Shown here piece after piece: positions 1 through 9,659 of a stretch of DNA of 44,908 nt. The notes under the pieces were generated by a model. It was not told the DNA's origin. It made no database searches and worked only from the letters and a program-made list of their open reading frames with translations. Within the stretch, counting starts at the first letter, position 1. Each line of letters opens with the position of its first letter. This DNA is from G963666945 sp963666945 (GTDB lineage Bacteria > Bacteroidota > Bacteroidia > Bacteroidales > Marinifilaceae). The stretch covers positions 1 to 44,908 of the forward strand of contig CAXXRT010000002.1 of NCBI GenBank assembly GCA_963666945.2, written 5' to 3'. The position numbers were made by a program, and so were the translations under genes.

Positions 1-2998
1 CGGAATAAAAAGTTGGAGCCCCTGTAATATGGTCAAGACCAGCGAATTTATAAGAGTAAAAAGAGTTTAGTGCCCTCCCTTTTATGTAAGCATTACCATT
101 AAGATAATCATTATAGGTGTATTTAACATTGCCGTTATTAGGATCCTTGTTAGTCTCTGTTGCTTTTGACAATAGTTTATTTATTACCTGCCCTATTTGA
201 GGATCTACTCTCCAATAGAATGATTCTCCTCCTCCTATGCTCTGATTTATAGGTGTAAAATTAAAAGATATTTCAAATCCTTCGTTTTGAACATGCCCCG
301 TATTAGTAACATAAGTAGTCACTCCATTTATATTTGCAACCGTTTGATTTAAAAATGCATCTTTTGTATCCTTATGAAAATATGCCAAGGAACCATTTAA
401 TTTATTATTAAACAACGAAAAATCAAGCCCCAGGTTCAAAGAAGCTGTTTTTTCCCATTTAAGTTCAGGATTTGGAAATCTTTCTATACTCGATTCATAA
501 TGTTCAAACTGTTGGTTCCATCCTCCTTTTTTGATTATCAATTCAGGACTCACTGTTGGTAACATATTTCCCTGGTAACCAAATGATGCTCGAAAAGACA
601 ACATATTAAGCCACGATGTATTTTCAAATAAGTTATCTTTCATATTCCACCTTCCTGACACAGACCATATAGGCAAAAATTTGTTATTAGTCTGATCTCC
701 AAACTTATTTGAAGCATCTATTCTGGAGTTTATATTGAAAGTATAAATATTTTTATAAGAATAAGATATGGTTGCATAAGTAGACATAGTATTTTCAACA
801 TTATCACTTATTATACCTCTTGCCTCAGGTGTATCCTGGTACCAGGCTCTGTATGCAGAATATTTCTCCATATCAATCTCATTGAATACTTTTCCCCTGT
901 CAGGCAAATATCCACGGTGTATCTGACTAAAGGAATCATATTTAATAGAATTTACTTCAAACCCCAAGGCCGCAGTAACCATATTATTTTTGGCATCATC
1001 AATGTATTTATTAAAATCTAACTGAGATCTAAGTAAATAATTATAATTTTTTACAGTCTTTCTTCTCAATTCTCCTCCAACAGGCAATTTAGTATTTAAG
1101 TCTTCCTGCTTATCACCATATTCGGCATCCCGCAAATTAGAGGCATAATATGTATTATCTCTAAATTCTGTTTCCATCAAGGAATGGTTTAAAGTATAGG
1201 CAAAAGTCTGAGCTAATTTCAGATTATCAGTAAATCTGTAACTCATATTCACATTAATACTCAATCCATCTGCGGAATTATTATCAGAAGAATTACCCAT
1301 TTCATGCAATATATTAAAGCGATACGCATTACCATTGCCATTATTTAGATAAAAAAACGGAGAACCATCTTTGTTATAAGCAGGAATTGCCCTAGATGTT
1401 TCATAAGCATAATTCATCACATTTAATTCTCCTGGGTTATATTTCCTTTCACTCTGGTTTGCATTAATACCAAATTTAAAACTAAACTTCTCAAAATTTC
1501 CGTTCAGATTAACCGTAGCATTATATCTCTTAGTTCCCTCATTATTTATAACCCCTCCCTGATCGGAAAATCCTAAAGATGTATAGTATCTAAAATTCGG
1601 ACTACCACCCGACAGACTAAGTGTATGATTCTGCGATAATTCATCTTGGGTTAAAAGATCAAACCAATCAGTATTAACTGTTTCATAAAATACAACCTCT
1701 TTCTTAAAATCATCAAAAGAGATATCCCCCTGATAATATTTTTTCAATGCAGCCTCATAACCTACAGAGAAATTAGCATCATCTGTATAGCTTATTCCTT
1801 TATTTATTATTTCCCTTGAAAAATCTATTCTCTCTTTTGAATTCATAAGATTTATAGATTTATCTGAATAGTGAGGTCTACTTGTATAAGTAATAGTATT
1901 AGAATAAGCAACAGTTGGAGAGCCTACTTTACCCTTTTTAGTTGTTATTACAATTACCCCATTTGCCGCTTTAGTTCCGTAAAGAGCAGTTGCTGCAGCA
2001 TCCTTTAATACATCTATTTGATCAATATCCTCTGGGTTTATACCAGATATGGCATTACCCAAAAGGTTTACGAAATCCAAGTCATTCAATCTTTGAGGGT
2101 CAACCTGCACAGGATCAGTTAAAGGAATTCCATCCAATACCCAAAGAGGCTCACGATTACCAATAATAGTAGAGGTTCCTCGAATTCTAACTTTAGGAGC
2201 TGCACCTACCTGTCCTGAATTCTGCATAAAAATCATACCAGGAACCTTACCTTCCAACATATTATCAATAGTAGAAATACCAGGCACTTTTATCTCATCT
2301 ACTTTCAATGAAGTAACTGCACTTGTAAGCCTCCTTTTTTCAATATTTTGGTAACCAGTGGAAACAACAACTTCATCCAATTGCTGAGTATCCTCCTTAA
2401 GTTCGATATGCAAATTCGTTCCTAAATATTTCACTTCTTTTGTTCGCATTCCTATAAAGGAAATTACCAGTACATCTCCAATTTTACCGTTTATAGTAAA
2501 TTCCCCTTTTGAATCTGAAGACACACCAATATTTGTCCCCTTAACTAATATTGTAACTCCTGGTAATGGATTCCCTTTAATATCAACAATTTTCCCATTA
2601 ATAGTAGTATTATCCTTATGTTCGTCCTTGATAATTACAGGCCTTACTACTATAACTTTGTCCTTTAAAGTATATTCAAGATCTCTGGAAGTAAAAATAG
2701 AATTTAAAACATTCACTAATTTTTCATTAGTTACATTTACATCAACATTCTTTTTTGCATAAATCAAATCATAATTATATAAAAAATCATAATTAGTTAT
2801 GCTAGAGATTTTTTTCATAACATTATAAAGACTGGCATCTTTCATTTTCAAAGTAATAATCTCATTTTGAGAATGCACTTTAGCAGAAAGCTGCATTATG
2901 CCAAGAAACATTAAAACTGTAAGAATCTTCATAAACAACAGTTTTTTTCTAAGCCACTTCCGTATATCAGAAATGCCATAAATTCGACTTTTTTTCAT
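1..2998 (-). CDS. SusC/RagA-family TonB-dependent outer membrane receptor with STN domain (3' end beyond window)
   Basis: Outer-membrane importer of the SusC/RagA type, which takes up glycans or peptides with TonB energy, normally with a SusD lipoprotein lid. Reading from ATG 2998 gives about 999 residues before the window edge; full-length relatives with this architecture have roughly 1100 or more, so the C-terminal barrel end is missing. Order seen: N-terminal signal region (to about residue 45), an STN (secretin/TonB short N-terminal) domain at about 50-110, a carboxypeptidase-like beta-sandwich with NGKIVDIKGNPLPGV at about 132-146, a plug domain with VLKDAAATALYGTKAANGVI, then the beta-barrel. 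The STN domain is the part that usually contacts a FecR anti-sigma factor, and a FecR and an ECF sigma gene lie directly upstream on the same strand. The substrate cannot be told from the sequence. The family call is very secure. Confidence 0.95.
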   Translation of the reverse strand, partial: MKKSRIYGISDIRKWLRKKLLFMKILTVLMFLGIMQLSAKVHSQNEIITLKMKDASLYNVMKKISSITNYDFLYNYDLIYAKKNVDVNVTNEKLVNVLNSIFTSRDLEYTLKDKVIVVRPVIIKDEHKDNTTINGKIVDIKGNPLPGVTILVKGTNIGVSSDSKGEFTINGKIGDVLVISFIGMRTKEVKYLGTNLHIELKEDTQQLDEVVVSTGYQNIEKRRLTSAVTSLKVDEIKVPGISTIDNMLEGKVPGMIFMQNSGQVGAAPKVRIRGTSTIIGNREPLWVLDGIPLTDPVQVDPQRLNDLDFVNLLGNAISGINPEDIDQIDVLKDAAATALYGTKAANGVIVITTKKGKVGSPTVAYSNTITYTSRPHYSDKSINLMNSKERIDFSREIINKGISYTDDANFSVGYEAALKKYYQGDISFDDFKKEVVFYETVNTDWFDLLTQDELSQNHTLSLSGGSPNFRYYTSLGFSDQGGVINNEGTKRYNATVNLNGNFEKFSFKFGINANQSERKYNPGELNVMNYAYETSRAIPAYNKDGSPFFYLNNGNGNAYRFNILHEMGNSSDNNSADGLSINVNMSYRFTDNLKLAQTFAYTLNHSLMETEFRDNTYYASNLRDAEYGDKQEDLNTKLPVGGELRRKTVKNYNYLLRSQLDFNKYIDDAKNNMVTAALGFEVNSIKYDSFSQIHRGYLPDRGKVFNEIDMEKYSAYRAWYQDTPEARGIISDNVENTMSTYATISYSYKNIYTFNINSRIDASNKFGDQTNNKFLPIWSVSGRWNMKDNLFENTSWLNMLSFRASFGYQGNMLPTVSPELIIKKGGWNQQFEHYESSIERFPNPELKWEKTASLNLGLDFSLFNNKLNGSLAYFHKDTKDAFLNQTVANINGVTTYVTNTGHVQNEGFEISFNFTPINQSIGGGESFYWRVDPQIGQVINKLLSKATETNKDPNNGNVKYTYNDYLNGNAYIKGRALNSFYSYKFAGLDHITGAPTFYS

Positions 2999-3108
2999 AA
3001 ATTTGTGATGTTTACTCGTTAAACATTGTATTCATACGCCTATCTGCAAAAATTGTACGTATGGATACATTATCTGAATAGGTCGGGCTTGCTACCAACA
3101 ATTCCGAC

Positions 3109-4311
3109 TTATTTATTTTTTATAACTACTACTCCCTTTCTTAACTCAAAGTCAACATCATTAGTCAGGCTAAGAAGTTCTATAAATTCAGATATATTAC
3201 TATATCTCTTCACTCTTCCTGAAAAATTAATGTTCTTTAAATCTTTATTCCTATAAAAAACTTCAATATTATACCATCTTGACATAAGCTTCATTATTTC
3301 ATCAAGACTCTTATTTTCAAATTTATAATAGCCATCTTTCCATGAGGTATAAAGATCGATGTCAACATCCTTTGTTTTCAGTAAATTTGTATTTTTGCTA
3401 TATATAGCCTGTTTACCAGGTTCAAGAACACAGTATTTCCCTGTAGAATACATGTCCGTAACTTTAACCTTACCTGATACCAAAGTTGTGTATACATTAA
3501 TATCTTCCTCATATGAAGAAACATTAAAAGAAGTTCCAAGTACCTCTATGTTCATCCCACCAGCTTTAACAACAAAAGGCCTTGAGCTATCTTTTGTAAC
3601 TTCAAAATAGCCTTCCCCTTCAAGCCATACTTTTCTTTCTTTACTACCAAATCTCACAGGGAACTTAAGTTTCGAATCCGAATTTAAATATACTTTTGTT
3701 CCATCTTCTAACAACAATTGATACTCCCCTCCCCGGGGAACAGTTAATATATTATAAGTGAGTTTTGGAACAACAATAGTTTTATTTTTAGGAGAATATT
3801 CTAAAACACTATTATTACACTTTATTATTGAAATACTATCTTCAAGCAGTGTTTCAGAATATTTATCAAGATTAACAACTTCCCCATCAGCCAATTTAAG
3901 AATAGCTTTAGCAGAACCAGAACAAATGTCACTAACCTTTACAATCTTATTCTTTATCTCAGAATTAAAATCTCTTGTGAAAAATAGTATTGAACACACA
4001 CACACTATAATTACAGAAGCAGCATATCCAAGTCTAGTATATAATTTACGAATCACTTTTTTCTTTCTTATATTGAAAAGAACAAAATTTTTGTGATAAG
4101 CCTTTTCTAAATCAATACCTCCTATTTTCCTGAAGTCATTTAAATCATTCACCAGATTAGATAATCTACCTTCAATACTAACGTTAGTACTATTACTATT
4201 TAGCCAAGCATTGAGAATATCTCTTTCTTTATCAGATATATTTTCTCCTGATAAATAAGCAGCTAATATTTCATAAATCTTTTCTTGCATAACTTTTCTA
4301 AATCTTCTCAT
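3109..4311 (-). CDS. FecR-family anti-sigma factor
   Basis: Inner-membrane anti-sigma regulator of 400 residues that should pass a signal from the SusC/STN receptor to the ECF sigma factor. The cytoplasmic N-terminus (about 1-90) has the short helical anti-sigma domain. One membrane segment lies at about 92-110 (AASVIIVCVCSILFF). The periplasmic FecR domain is at about 175-275 (LTVPRGGEYQLLLEDGTKVY, VWLEGEGYFEV). A C-terminal DUF4974-type domain resembling STN is at about 320-395. ATG 4311 is used; an in-frame ATG at 4290 is an alternative and would remove seven residues. It sits between the sigma gene and the receptor gene, the usual order for such triads in Bacteroidota. Confidence 0.93.
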   Translation of the reverse strand: MRRFRKVMQEKIYEILAAYLSGENISDKERDILNAWLNSNSTNVSIEGRLSNLVNDLNDFRKIGGIDLEKAYHKNFVLFNIRKKKVIRKLYTRLGYAASVIIVCVCSILFFTRDFNSEIKNKIVKVSDICSGSAKAILKLADGEVVNLDKYSETLLEDSISIIKCNNSVLEYSPKNKTIVVPKLTYNILTVPRGGEYQLLLEDGTKVYLNSDSKLKFPVRFGSKERKVWLEGEGYFEVTKDSSRPFVVKAGGMNIEVLGTSFNVSSYEEDINVYTTLVSGKVKVTDMYSTGKYCVLEPGKQAIYSKNTNLLKTKDVDIDLYTSWKDGYYKFENKSLDEIMKLMSRWYNIEVFYRNKDLKNINFSGRVKRYSNISEFIELLSLTNDVDFELRKGVVVIKNK

Positions 4312-4398
4312 CTATAAGACACCGAAAAAAAAAATTAATGTGACAAAAAAGATTAGTTTATTTCAAAAAAACAATGACAAGTACTGCCAAACAATAAT

Positions 4399-4980
4399 TT
4401 ATTCCTTCAGATATTTTAAATCGCTTCTTCCGAAAAGTATAATTAAACTGAATACAGATCGATCCAAAGATTCCCTAAGAAACTTAAAAGCTCTTCCCAT
4501 TTGAGTTCTGACCGTATTAATCGAAACATCTAATTCATCAGCAGTTTCCTGATATTTCAAACCATTAATACAACAGTATGTGAATACCTTTTTACACTGT
4601 TCTGGTAACCTGTTTATAGCTTTGTAAATTTCTTCCTTTTCCTCAAGTTCTTCAATATTAAATTTAAACTGGTAATGATCATTAATTATAATATCCTCAA
4701 GACGTTTACTTTTTCTTTTTTCACTTCTCAAATAATTAAGACAAATATTTTTAATAGATTTAAAAAGATATCCATCCAAATCAGTTTTTACTATTTGGTA
4801 TTTTTTATCAAACCAAAAATCTATAAAAAATTCTTGTATAATATCTTCAGAGGCATGAGTGTCATTAACAATACTATTGGCAAATAAAACAAGGTCTGAA
4901 TAATAATTCTGGAACAAAAGTTTATACCCATCTTCTTCTCCAGATTTAATTTTTTTTAATATATAAAAAGATTTATTCAT
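4399..4980 (-). CDS. ECF RNA polymerase sigma-70 factor (Bacteroides-expansion type)
   Basis: Extracytoplasmic-function sigma factor of 193 residues, expected to direct polymerase to the adjacent receptor operon when released from FecR. Region 2 includes DLDGYLFKSIKNICLNYLR, and region 4 includes LPEQCKKVFTYCCINGLKYQETADEL followed by a helix-turn-helix with SINTVRTQMGRAF. The ATG at 4980 is chosen because it follows GGGGGAGGAAA directly, an unusually strong Shine-Dalgarno-like site for this phylum. A longer frame would need a GTG at 5001. The next gene downstream on the same strand is the FecR anti-sigma gene. Confidence 0.94.
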   Translation of the reverse strand: MNKSFYILKKIKSGEEDGYKLLFQNYYSDLVLFANSIVNDTHASEDIIQEFFIDFWFDKKYQIVKTDLDGYLFKSIKNICLNYLRSEKRKSKRLEDIIINDHYQFKFNIEELEEKEEIYKAINRLPEQCKKVFTYCCINGLKYQETADELDVSINTVRTQMGRAFKFLRESLDRSVFSLIILFGRSDLKYLKE

Positions 4981-5118
4981 TTTCCTCCCCCAAATTACCA
5001 CACAAACTTAAGAAATATATTATGAATCCGATTATTAAAAATTAATTTTCTTAAAAAATATTTACTGCCATTATTTCCTCCTTACATATAGCTAAGAATA
5101 TATTTACACCAGCTATTA

Positions 5119-5163
5119 GAAACTCTGTAACCGCAGTCAAAACAACAACAGTTACAGAGTTTC
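5119..5163. terminator. 13-bp inverted repeat between the DUF4252 operon and the sigma gene
   Basis: GAAACTCTGTAAC (5119-5131) pairs perfectly with GTTACAGAGTTTC (5151-5163) around a 19-nt loop. It lies just past the 3' end of the DUF4252 gene read on the minus strand and before the sigma gene. No T-tract follows on either strand, so it is a terminator-like or transcript-stabilising hairpin rather than a classical intrinsic terminator. Confidence 0.5.
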
Positions 5164-5193
5164 AATAATGTTATATTCCACTACGCCCCCCTA

Positions 5194-5694
5194 TTATTCT
5201 CTTGTCTTTACAGCCTCTTTAATATTAATTGATTTTGCAAGTTTTTTAGCATCATAAACAGTAAAACCACCACATATACACATTACAAACACATCTTCCT
5301 CATCCTGAACCATCATAAGTAATTCATCGCAATTCTCCTCAGATTCCCTTATTTTAAAAACAACATTCGATCTACCATCTTTTACCTGCATAATATCTTT
5401 ATACTTAGACTCAGACAAACTCTTCTTAAGATCCTTAACAAGCTCCTTATCAGCATCATCAGCAATAAAGAAGTTTACCCTTTGCATCTTATTTACCAGT
5501 TCGTCAACATCCTCCTCAGCATTATGCCTTACAACAAAGCCTACAAGACCAGCAGGAATGGAAAAAGAGACAACCCCTTCACCACCCTTATGAGAATTAT
5601 AAAACTCCATATAGCCGTCTGTATTAAGATTCCTGGTAGAAAACACACAGGAAGAACAAACAACAATCAAAAATAATACAAGCAAATTTTTCAT
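5194..5694 (-). CDS. DUF4252 domain lipoprotein
   Basis: Predicted lipoprotein of 166 residues. The N-terminus (MKNLLVLFLIVVCSSC) is a lipoprotein signal with Cys16 as the likely lipidated residue. The rest matches the DUF4252 pattern: a two-repeat alpha/beta protein with VNFFIADDADKELVKDLKKSL and a conserved 'V.DG...VVFKI' strand. The function of DUF4252 is unknown. In Bacteroidota these genes frequently sit beside ECF sigma and anti-sigma genes, as here. It begins 18 nt after the stop of a second DUF4252 gene, so the two are probably co-transcribed paralogs. Confidence 0.8.
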   Translation of the reverse strand: MKNLLVLFLIVVCSSCVFSTRNLNTDGYMEFYNSHKGGEGVVSFSIPAGLVGFVVRHNAEEDVDELVNKMQRVNFFIADDADKELVKDLKKSLSESKYKDIMQVKDGRSNVVFKIRESEENCDELLMMVQDEEDVFVMCICGGFTVYDAKKLAKSINIKEAVKTRE

Positions 5695-5712
5695 AACTAT
5701 AGGTTTAAATTA

Positions 5713-6240
5713 TTATTTCTTATTAGGCTTAAGTTCTTTCAAGTGTTCAAAACCATCTATTTTAAACGATTTAGACATTTTAGACACATTATTCAAATCG
5801 ATATCTCCCCCCATATAAATAAGCACCGGTTCATCAGCACCTTCAACAGTCATTACCAGTTCCACTATCTTCTTTTTCACTTCAAGAACCTTAAATGTAA
5901 CAGTCTCATTACCATCTTTAACAACCATAAGATCCTTATAAAGAGGCGTTTTAAGAACAGATTTCAGATCTTTCATAAAGACCTTTCTATCTCCAGCCCG
6001 GCCATCATCGCTGATTGTTAATATCTTAATAAAATCAAGTCCCTTAGTAACATTCTTAAACTCCTCCATATCCTCATCAGCTTCTATTTTAGCAACAAGC
6101 TCAAACATATAGTCTGTAATAAAGACAGAAGTATAACCATCCATACCCGAATACTTGTCAAAAAACTCATTCAACTGTGATTTCTGCCCAAATACTATAT
6201 TGGGTATCACAAACATCAGTATTATCAATAAACGTTTCAT
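5713..6240 (-). CDS. DUF4252 domain secreted protein
   Basis: Exported protein of 175 residues with a Sec signal (MKRLLIILMFVIPNIVFGQ). The mature part has the DUF4252 layout: LNEFFDKYSGMDGYTSVFITDYMFELVAK, then FIKILTISDDGRAG, KTPLYKDLMVVKDG and VTFKVLEVKKKIVELVMTVEG. ATG 6240 is the start; the frame could extend only to a TTG two codons upstream. It is paralogous to the following gene, and both lie downstream of the serine hydrolase with gaps under 20 nt, implying one operon. No biochemical role can be assigned. Confidence 0.82.
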   Translation of the reverse strand: MKRLLIILMFVIPNIVFGQKSQLNEFFDKYSGMDGYTSVFITDYMFELVAKIEADEDMEEFKNVTKGLDFIKILTISDDGRAGDRKVFMKDLKSVLKTPLYKDLMVVKDGNETVTFKVLEVKKKIVELVMTVEGADEPVLIYMGGDIDLNNVSKMSKSFKIDGFEHLKELKPNKK

Positions 6241-6259
6241 AATCAATATTTTTTAATAT

Positions 6260-7579
6260 TTATTCTTTAGTAAAAGTAAATTCTCCACCACCTTGTTTTA
6301 AAACCATTGAGTTTTTTTCCAAATCAAACTCCATAACAACCCCCGCCCTTTCGAACTTAAACTTATCAATATCAGTAGCCTCAAGCGGAAAAGAAGATTG
6401 TCCGGTTGCCTGCGCAACCAAAGTATTATTTTCTTTGGTAATAGTTATTTTCAACGCAATCTGGGTAGAAGAATAAACACCTAAATACTTATCCAGATCT
6501 TCCGATTTGACAGCATAGGTTTCAAACACAGGAATCTCGTAAGGTTTATTATAAAAAGCACTTAAAACAGCAATCGAAATATTGTTATTATTATAGTTAG
6601 TCCCGTTGGAAGTCATTGCATAAGAAATTTCTCCATCAGGAAAATAGCAAAAAACAGAAGAGAACCCATCAATACCACCAGTATGTCCATATCCTGTTTT
6701 TTCATAGAAAGGAAATTTAAACAACCCAAGACCATAATTACCTTTAAAGGTTTTCATCAGTTCAAGACTCTCTTTATTCAGCAGCTTACCACCAAACAAC
6801 GCATCGCTAAACTTAACCAAGTCACAAGGAGTAGAAACAATACCCCCAGCACCCAATGGCACAGACATATCAGTCTCACTTTCGAGATCCCATGTTCCGG
6901 AAAAACCATAGGAATTACATTCATTATTTTTAGTATTAATCTTACTACCAAAATAAGTATTGGTTAATCCAAGCGGCTCAGTAATATATTTTACTAAAAG
7001 ATCCCCATAAGATTTTTTAAACGTTTTTTCAAGAATATAGGTCAAAAGCACATAATTAGAATTGCTGTACTCAACCTTAGCCCCAGGTTCAAAAACACTC
7101 CCCCCACTGGCAATAATTTCAACCATTTCCTTTTCCGTTTTGGCCTGAGTATTCCAATTCAAATAATCCTTATCACTCGTAAAATTAAGTATTCCACTAT
7201 TATGACCAAGCAGGTGCTTTATATTGATTTTATTGGCATTTTTAACTGTAGGGAAAAATTTATCAATAGTCTGATCAATCTCTAACTCACCTTCCTCTAT
7301 AGCCCTCAAAACCAATACAGAAGTAAACGTCTTGGAGATTGAACCAATTCTGTACTTTGAATTTTCATTCGCTTTAATCTTGTTTTCAATATCAGAAAAC
7401 CCTATTGATTTTGCATAAACAATTTTCCCATTCTGAGAAACAGCAACACTACCCATAAACCTGTTGTTTGTATCGAGTGTGTTTAAAAAACTATCTAACT
7501 TAGCTTTGTCGAACTCCTGAGCAAAACCTCCCAGACTTAAAATTCCAATTAATAATGTGGCAAAAAAAATTCTTTTCAT
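6260..7579 (-). CDS. Serine hydrolase, beta-lactamase/penicillin-binding fold (class C-like)
   Basis: Exported serine hydrolase of 439 residues with signal peptide MKRIFFATLLIGILSLGGFAQ. The fold is that of class C beta-lactamases and DD-peptidases: nucleophile motif S-I-S-K at residues 80-83, a YSN motif near 165-170 (VEYSNSNYVLL), and an HTG triad near 300 (YGHTGGIDG) in place of KTG. A C-terminal lipocalin-like region of about 80 residues follows (LDKYLGVYSSTQIALKITI). Family members act on peptides or esters, and true beta-lactam hydrolysis is not implied. It heads a run with two DUF4252 genes 13 and 18 nt apart. Confidence 0.92.
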   Translation of the reverse strand: MKRIFFATLLIGILSLGGFAQEFDKAKLDSFLNTLDTNNRFMGSVAVSQNGKIVYAKSIGFSDIENKIKANENSKYRIGSISKTFTSVLVLRAIEEGELEIDQTIDKFFPTVKNANKINIKHLLGHNSGILNFTSDKDYLNWNTQAKTEKEMVEIIASGGSVFEPGAKVEYSNSNYVLLTYILEKTFKKSYGDLLVKYITEPLGLTNTYFGSKINTKNNECNSYGFSGTWDLESETDMSVPLGAGGIVSTPCDLVKFSDALFGGKLLNKESLELMKTFKGNYGLGLFKFPFYEKTGYGHTGGIDGFSSVFCYFPDGEISYAMTSNGTNYNNNNISIAVLSAFYNKPYEIPVFETYAVKSEDLDKYLGVYSSTQIALKITITKENNTLVAQATGQSSFPLEATDIDKFKFERAGVVMEFDLEKNSMVLKQGGGEFTFTKE

Positions 7580-7897
7580 AGCTTAGGTTTTATTTAAATA
7601 ATCAGCTGACAGCATTTTTTATCTTATAAATTGCTATAAGCTCATGTAAGAAAAGTTATATTAACTTTTACAATAAGACGCTGGAAAGAAAGATAAGGTT
7701 ACCATAACAAACCGAAAAAAGCCTTGAATAATAAACAAATAAAAAAATTTATGCTACTGAACCATTACAAAGCCTGACAATTTTCCCCTCTTCAAGCCGC
7801 TTTAAATGACAGAACAATAACTCACCAGTTTTTTCATCCCTTAAATACCCAAAAACACAAAATACTACTATTCCATTTAAGACATCAATGCTCGCAT
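7580..7897. other. Intergenic region with a short inverted repeat
   Basis: This 318-nt AT-rich gap separates the FemAB gene (ending at 7898) from the serine hydrolase start. It should hold the hydrolase promoter on the minus strand. The only structure seen is an 8-bp inverted repeat, AAAAGTTA/TAACTTTT at 7651-7669 with a 3-nt loop, which may be a weak terminator for the FemAB gene. No credible open reading frame was found. Confidence 0.4.
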
Positions 7898-9001
7898 CTA
7901 ATTATTTAATTCCTGATATCTATATAATTCATAAAATTTCTTATTATAGGGATAATCCCAACACCCCATTCTATGATAAAGGTTTCCTCCAAAACCTTTC
8001 TTATAAACATGTACACCATGTAATGGGTGAGTCTGTTTTAAATTTGGAGCAGCCCCAAACATATCATATTCTGCACACCCCCATTCTTTTGCCATTCGTA
8101 TTGATTCCCACTGTAGAGCATAGCTAGCCATTAAGTTATTTTTACAAGAAGTAGAAGCACCATATAAATATGTCCCCCTTTTCTTTGATAAAACCAGAAA
8201 CATTGATGAAAGAAATTCCCCGTCAAGATCAGCCATCAACATCTTTACTGTTACTCCATTTTTGTTATTATCCTGATTTTTAAGAACATTAGAAAAAAAC
8301 TCTTGATTTTGAAGAGGCATATTATGCCTAATAGCCGTATCAAGATATAACTTATACCAATCCCCCATATGTTCGATACCATATTCCTGAACCCTAATCC
8401 CATTTTTCAGAGCTTTTCTTACATTATATCTTGTATTATATCTCATATTGCAGAGCAAATCCTGCTCATTTAAAGTCAAGTCAAGAAAGAATGTATTTTT
8501 TGGAAGAATATCACCTATACTCTTTTTTAAATTCCAGTTATTAGTTTTAAAATTAACTCTGTATTCCTGTGTCTGACTCGGAGGAGCACCTATCCAATTC
8601 CCAGCATTATCGAAATATTCTTCTTCCACCGCCCACTGATTCTCCCAAATCAAATCATAACGAATAAACATACAATTTAGAGGCAGATAAGGTTTTATTG
8701 ATTCCGACAACTGTTCCAGAAATAATCCTTGATTTTCGAATGAAGGTTCTAATTTGGGACCATAAGGAACATAGGCAAAGCAATTAATATTGTCGATATA
8801 CTTTATAAGCACCAATAGATCATCAGCAGTTTTTAATTGAGAATCCTCTGAGTCGTTTAATAAATCTTTTGAAACGGTCAATTCAAATCCTTTAGGTATA
8901 AATCCCTGCTTTCTTTTTATACGACCCCAGAAAGGGGTTTGAGGCAAGATATTAGATGTTTTTAGTTCTTCAATTCCTTTATTTTCCAGTCTACAAATCA
9001 T
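7898..9001 (-). CDS. FemAB/FemX-type aminoacyltransferase (GNAT fold)
   Basis: Protein of 367 residues of the Fem family, which transfers an amino acid from aminoacyl-tRNA to lipid II or another peptidoglycan precursor in Gram-positive bacteria. The signature regions are present: TPFWGRIKRKQGF near the start, the first GNAT-like half with LNEQDLLCNMRYNTRYNVRKALKNGI near 180-205, and a C-terminal YDMFGAAPNLKQTHPLHGVHVYKKGFGG block. No signal peptide, so cytoplasmic. In Bacteroidota, which have directly cross-linked peptidoglycan, the real substrate is unclear; relatives are often annotated as GNAT peptidoglycan-bridge enzymes. It stands alone between an AT-rich gap and the repeat-flanked cassette. 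Confidence 0.85.
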   Translation of the reverse strand: MICRLENKGIEELKTSNILPQTPFWGRIKRKQGFIPKGFELTVSKDLLNDSEDSQLKTADDLLVLIKYIDNINCFAYVPYGPKLEPSFENQGLFLEQLSESIKPYLPLNCMFIRYDLIWENQWAVEEEYFDNAGNWIGAPPSQTQEYRVNFKTNNWNLKKSIGDILPKNTFFLDLTLNEQDLLCNMRYNTRYNVRKALKNGIRVQEYGIEHMGDWYKLYLDTAIRHNMPLQNQEFFSNVLKNQDNNKNGVTVKMLMADLDGEFLSSMFLVLSKKRGTYLYGASTSCKNNLMASYALQWESIRMAKEWGCAEYDMFGAAPNLKQTHPLHGVHVYKKGFGGNLYHRMGCWDYPYNKKFYELYRYQELNN

Positions 9002-9589
9002 TTTTTCTTATTTTTTTGCAAATCTAAAAATTAAATAATGCAATAAAAAAACAAGATGGACTAAATTGGAAAATCTCAATATTCTATCCCTTATTTTGAA
9101 TCAAAGAATTAAAAAATTAAAGATTTTCAACCGTTTTAAAAACTCTCCCCATTCAACGGATTACACATCGATGCTACAATTTATTTACACTCGCGTAATA
9201 CAGCTTGGTTATTTGAACAAACAAAGCTTCAGCCCCCCTCACGAGCTTAACTGTCTGCAACTATTCTATGTGAACAGCAAATTGCTTAGGAAGAATTTTC
9301 ACCTGCTGGAGAACCACAGCTTCGTGGCACTCCAACTGTTACGTATATAAAAAGTTTGGCATTTCGGAGAGCAAACCTGTCAAACCGCCACAATTTTTAT
9401 TAAATGTAACAGCCTTAAAATAAATACTATCCACCAAATGTTTCATATACTTTGTTAGCTGCTGGTGTTCATTCATTATCAGTTAATTATTAATCTTTTA
9501 CAATCATAAATCTGCTCAATCGAAGCACTGCTGTTCCCGAAAAAATTAGTTTTTATGGTCGGCAAAAAAGCTGTGGCAGGCAGACAAGC
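9002..9589. other. Non-coding gap with an unexplained patch of higher GC
   Basis: About 590 nt between the FemAB gene and the cassette repeat. Most is AT-rich. A stretch at about 9165-9350 is clearly less AT-rich and stays open on the plus strand (MLQFIYTRVIQLGYLNKQ...), but I recognise no family and see no ribosome site. It may be a gene remnant or the outer part of the boundary element. No tRNA or terminator was seen. Confidence 0.35.
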
Positions 9590-9654
9590 TCTTTTATAAT
9601 TTTGGGTCATGCGTTGGCTTGTGCGAATTGCAAATGTACTTGACTGTGTGGGCT
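9590..9654. repeat. Cassette-boundary repeat, copy 1
   Basis: A 65-nt sequence beginning CTCTTTT and ending GGGCT that recurs at 15597-15664. The best conserved core is 9616-9637, starting GGCTTGTG and ending TTGCAAATGT, with 20 of 22 positions identical to 15625-15646. This copy ends only five bases before the stop codon of the helicase gene, so it abuts the cassette exactly. It could be a recombination site or an old duplication left by insertion. Confidence 0.7.
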
Positions 9655-9659
9655 GCATA

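Noticed and set aside
6260..7579. A true beta-lactamase resistance gene
   Set aside because: The SxxK/YSN/HTG pattern and lipocalin-like tail fit the broad serine hydrolase family; nothing specific to clinical class C enzymes is seen.
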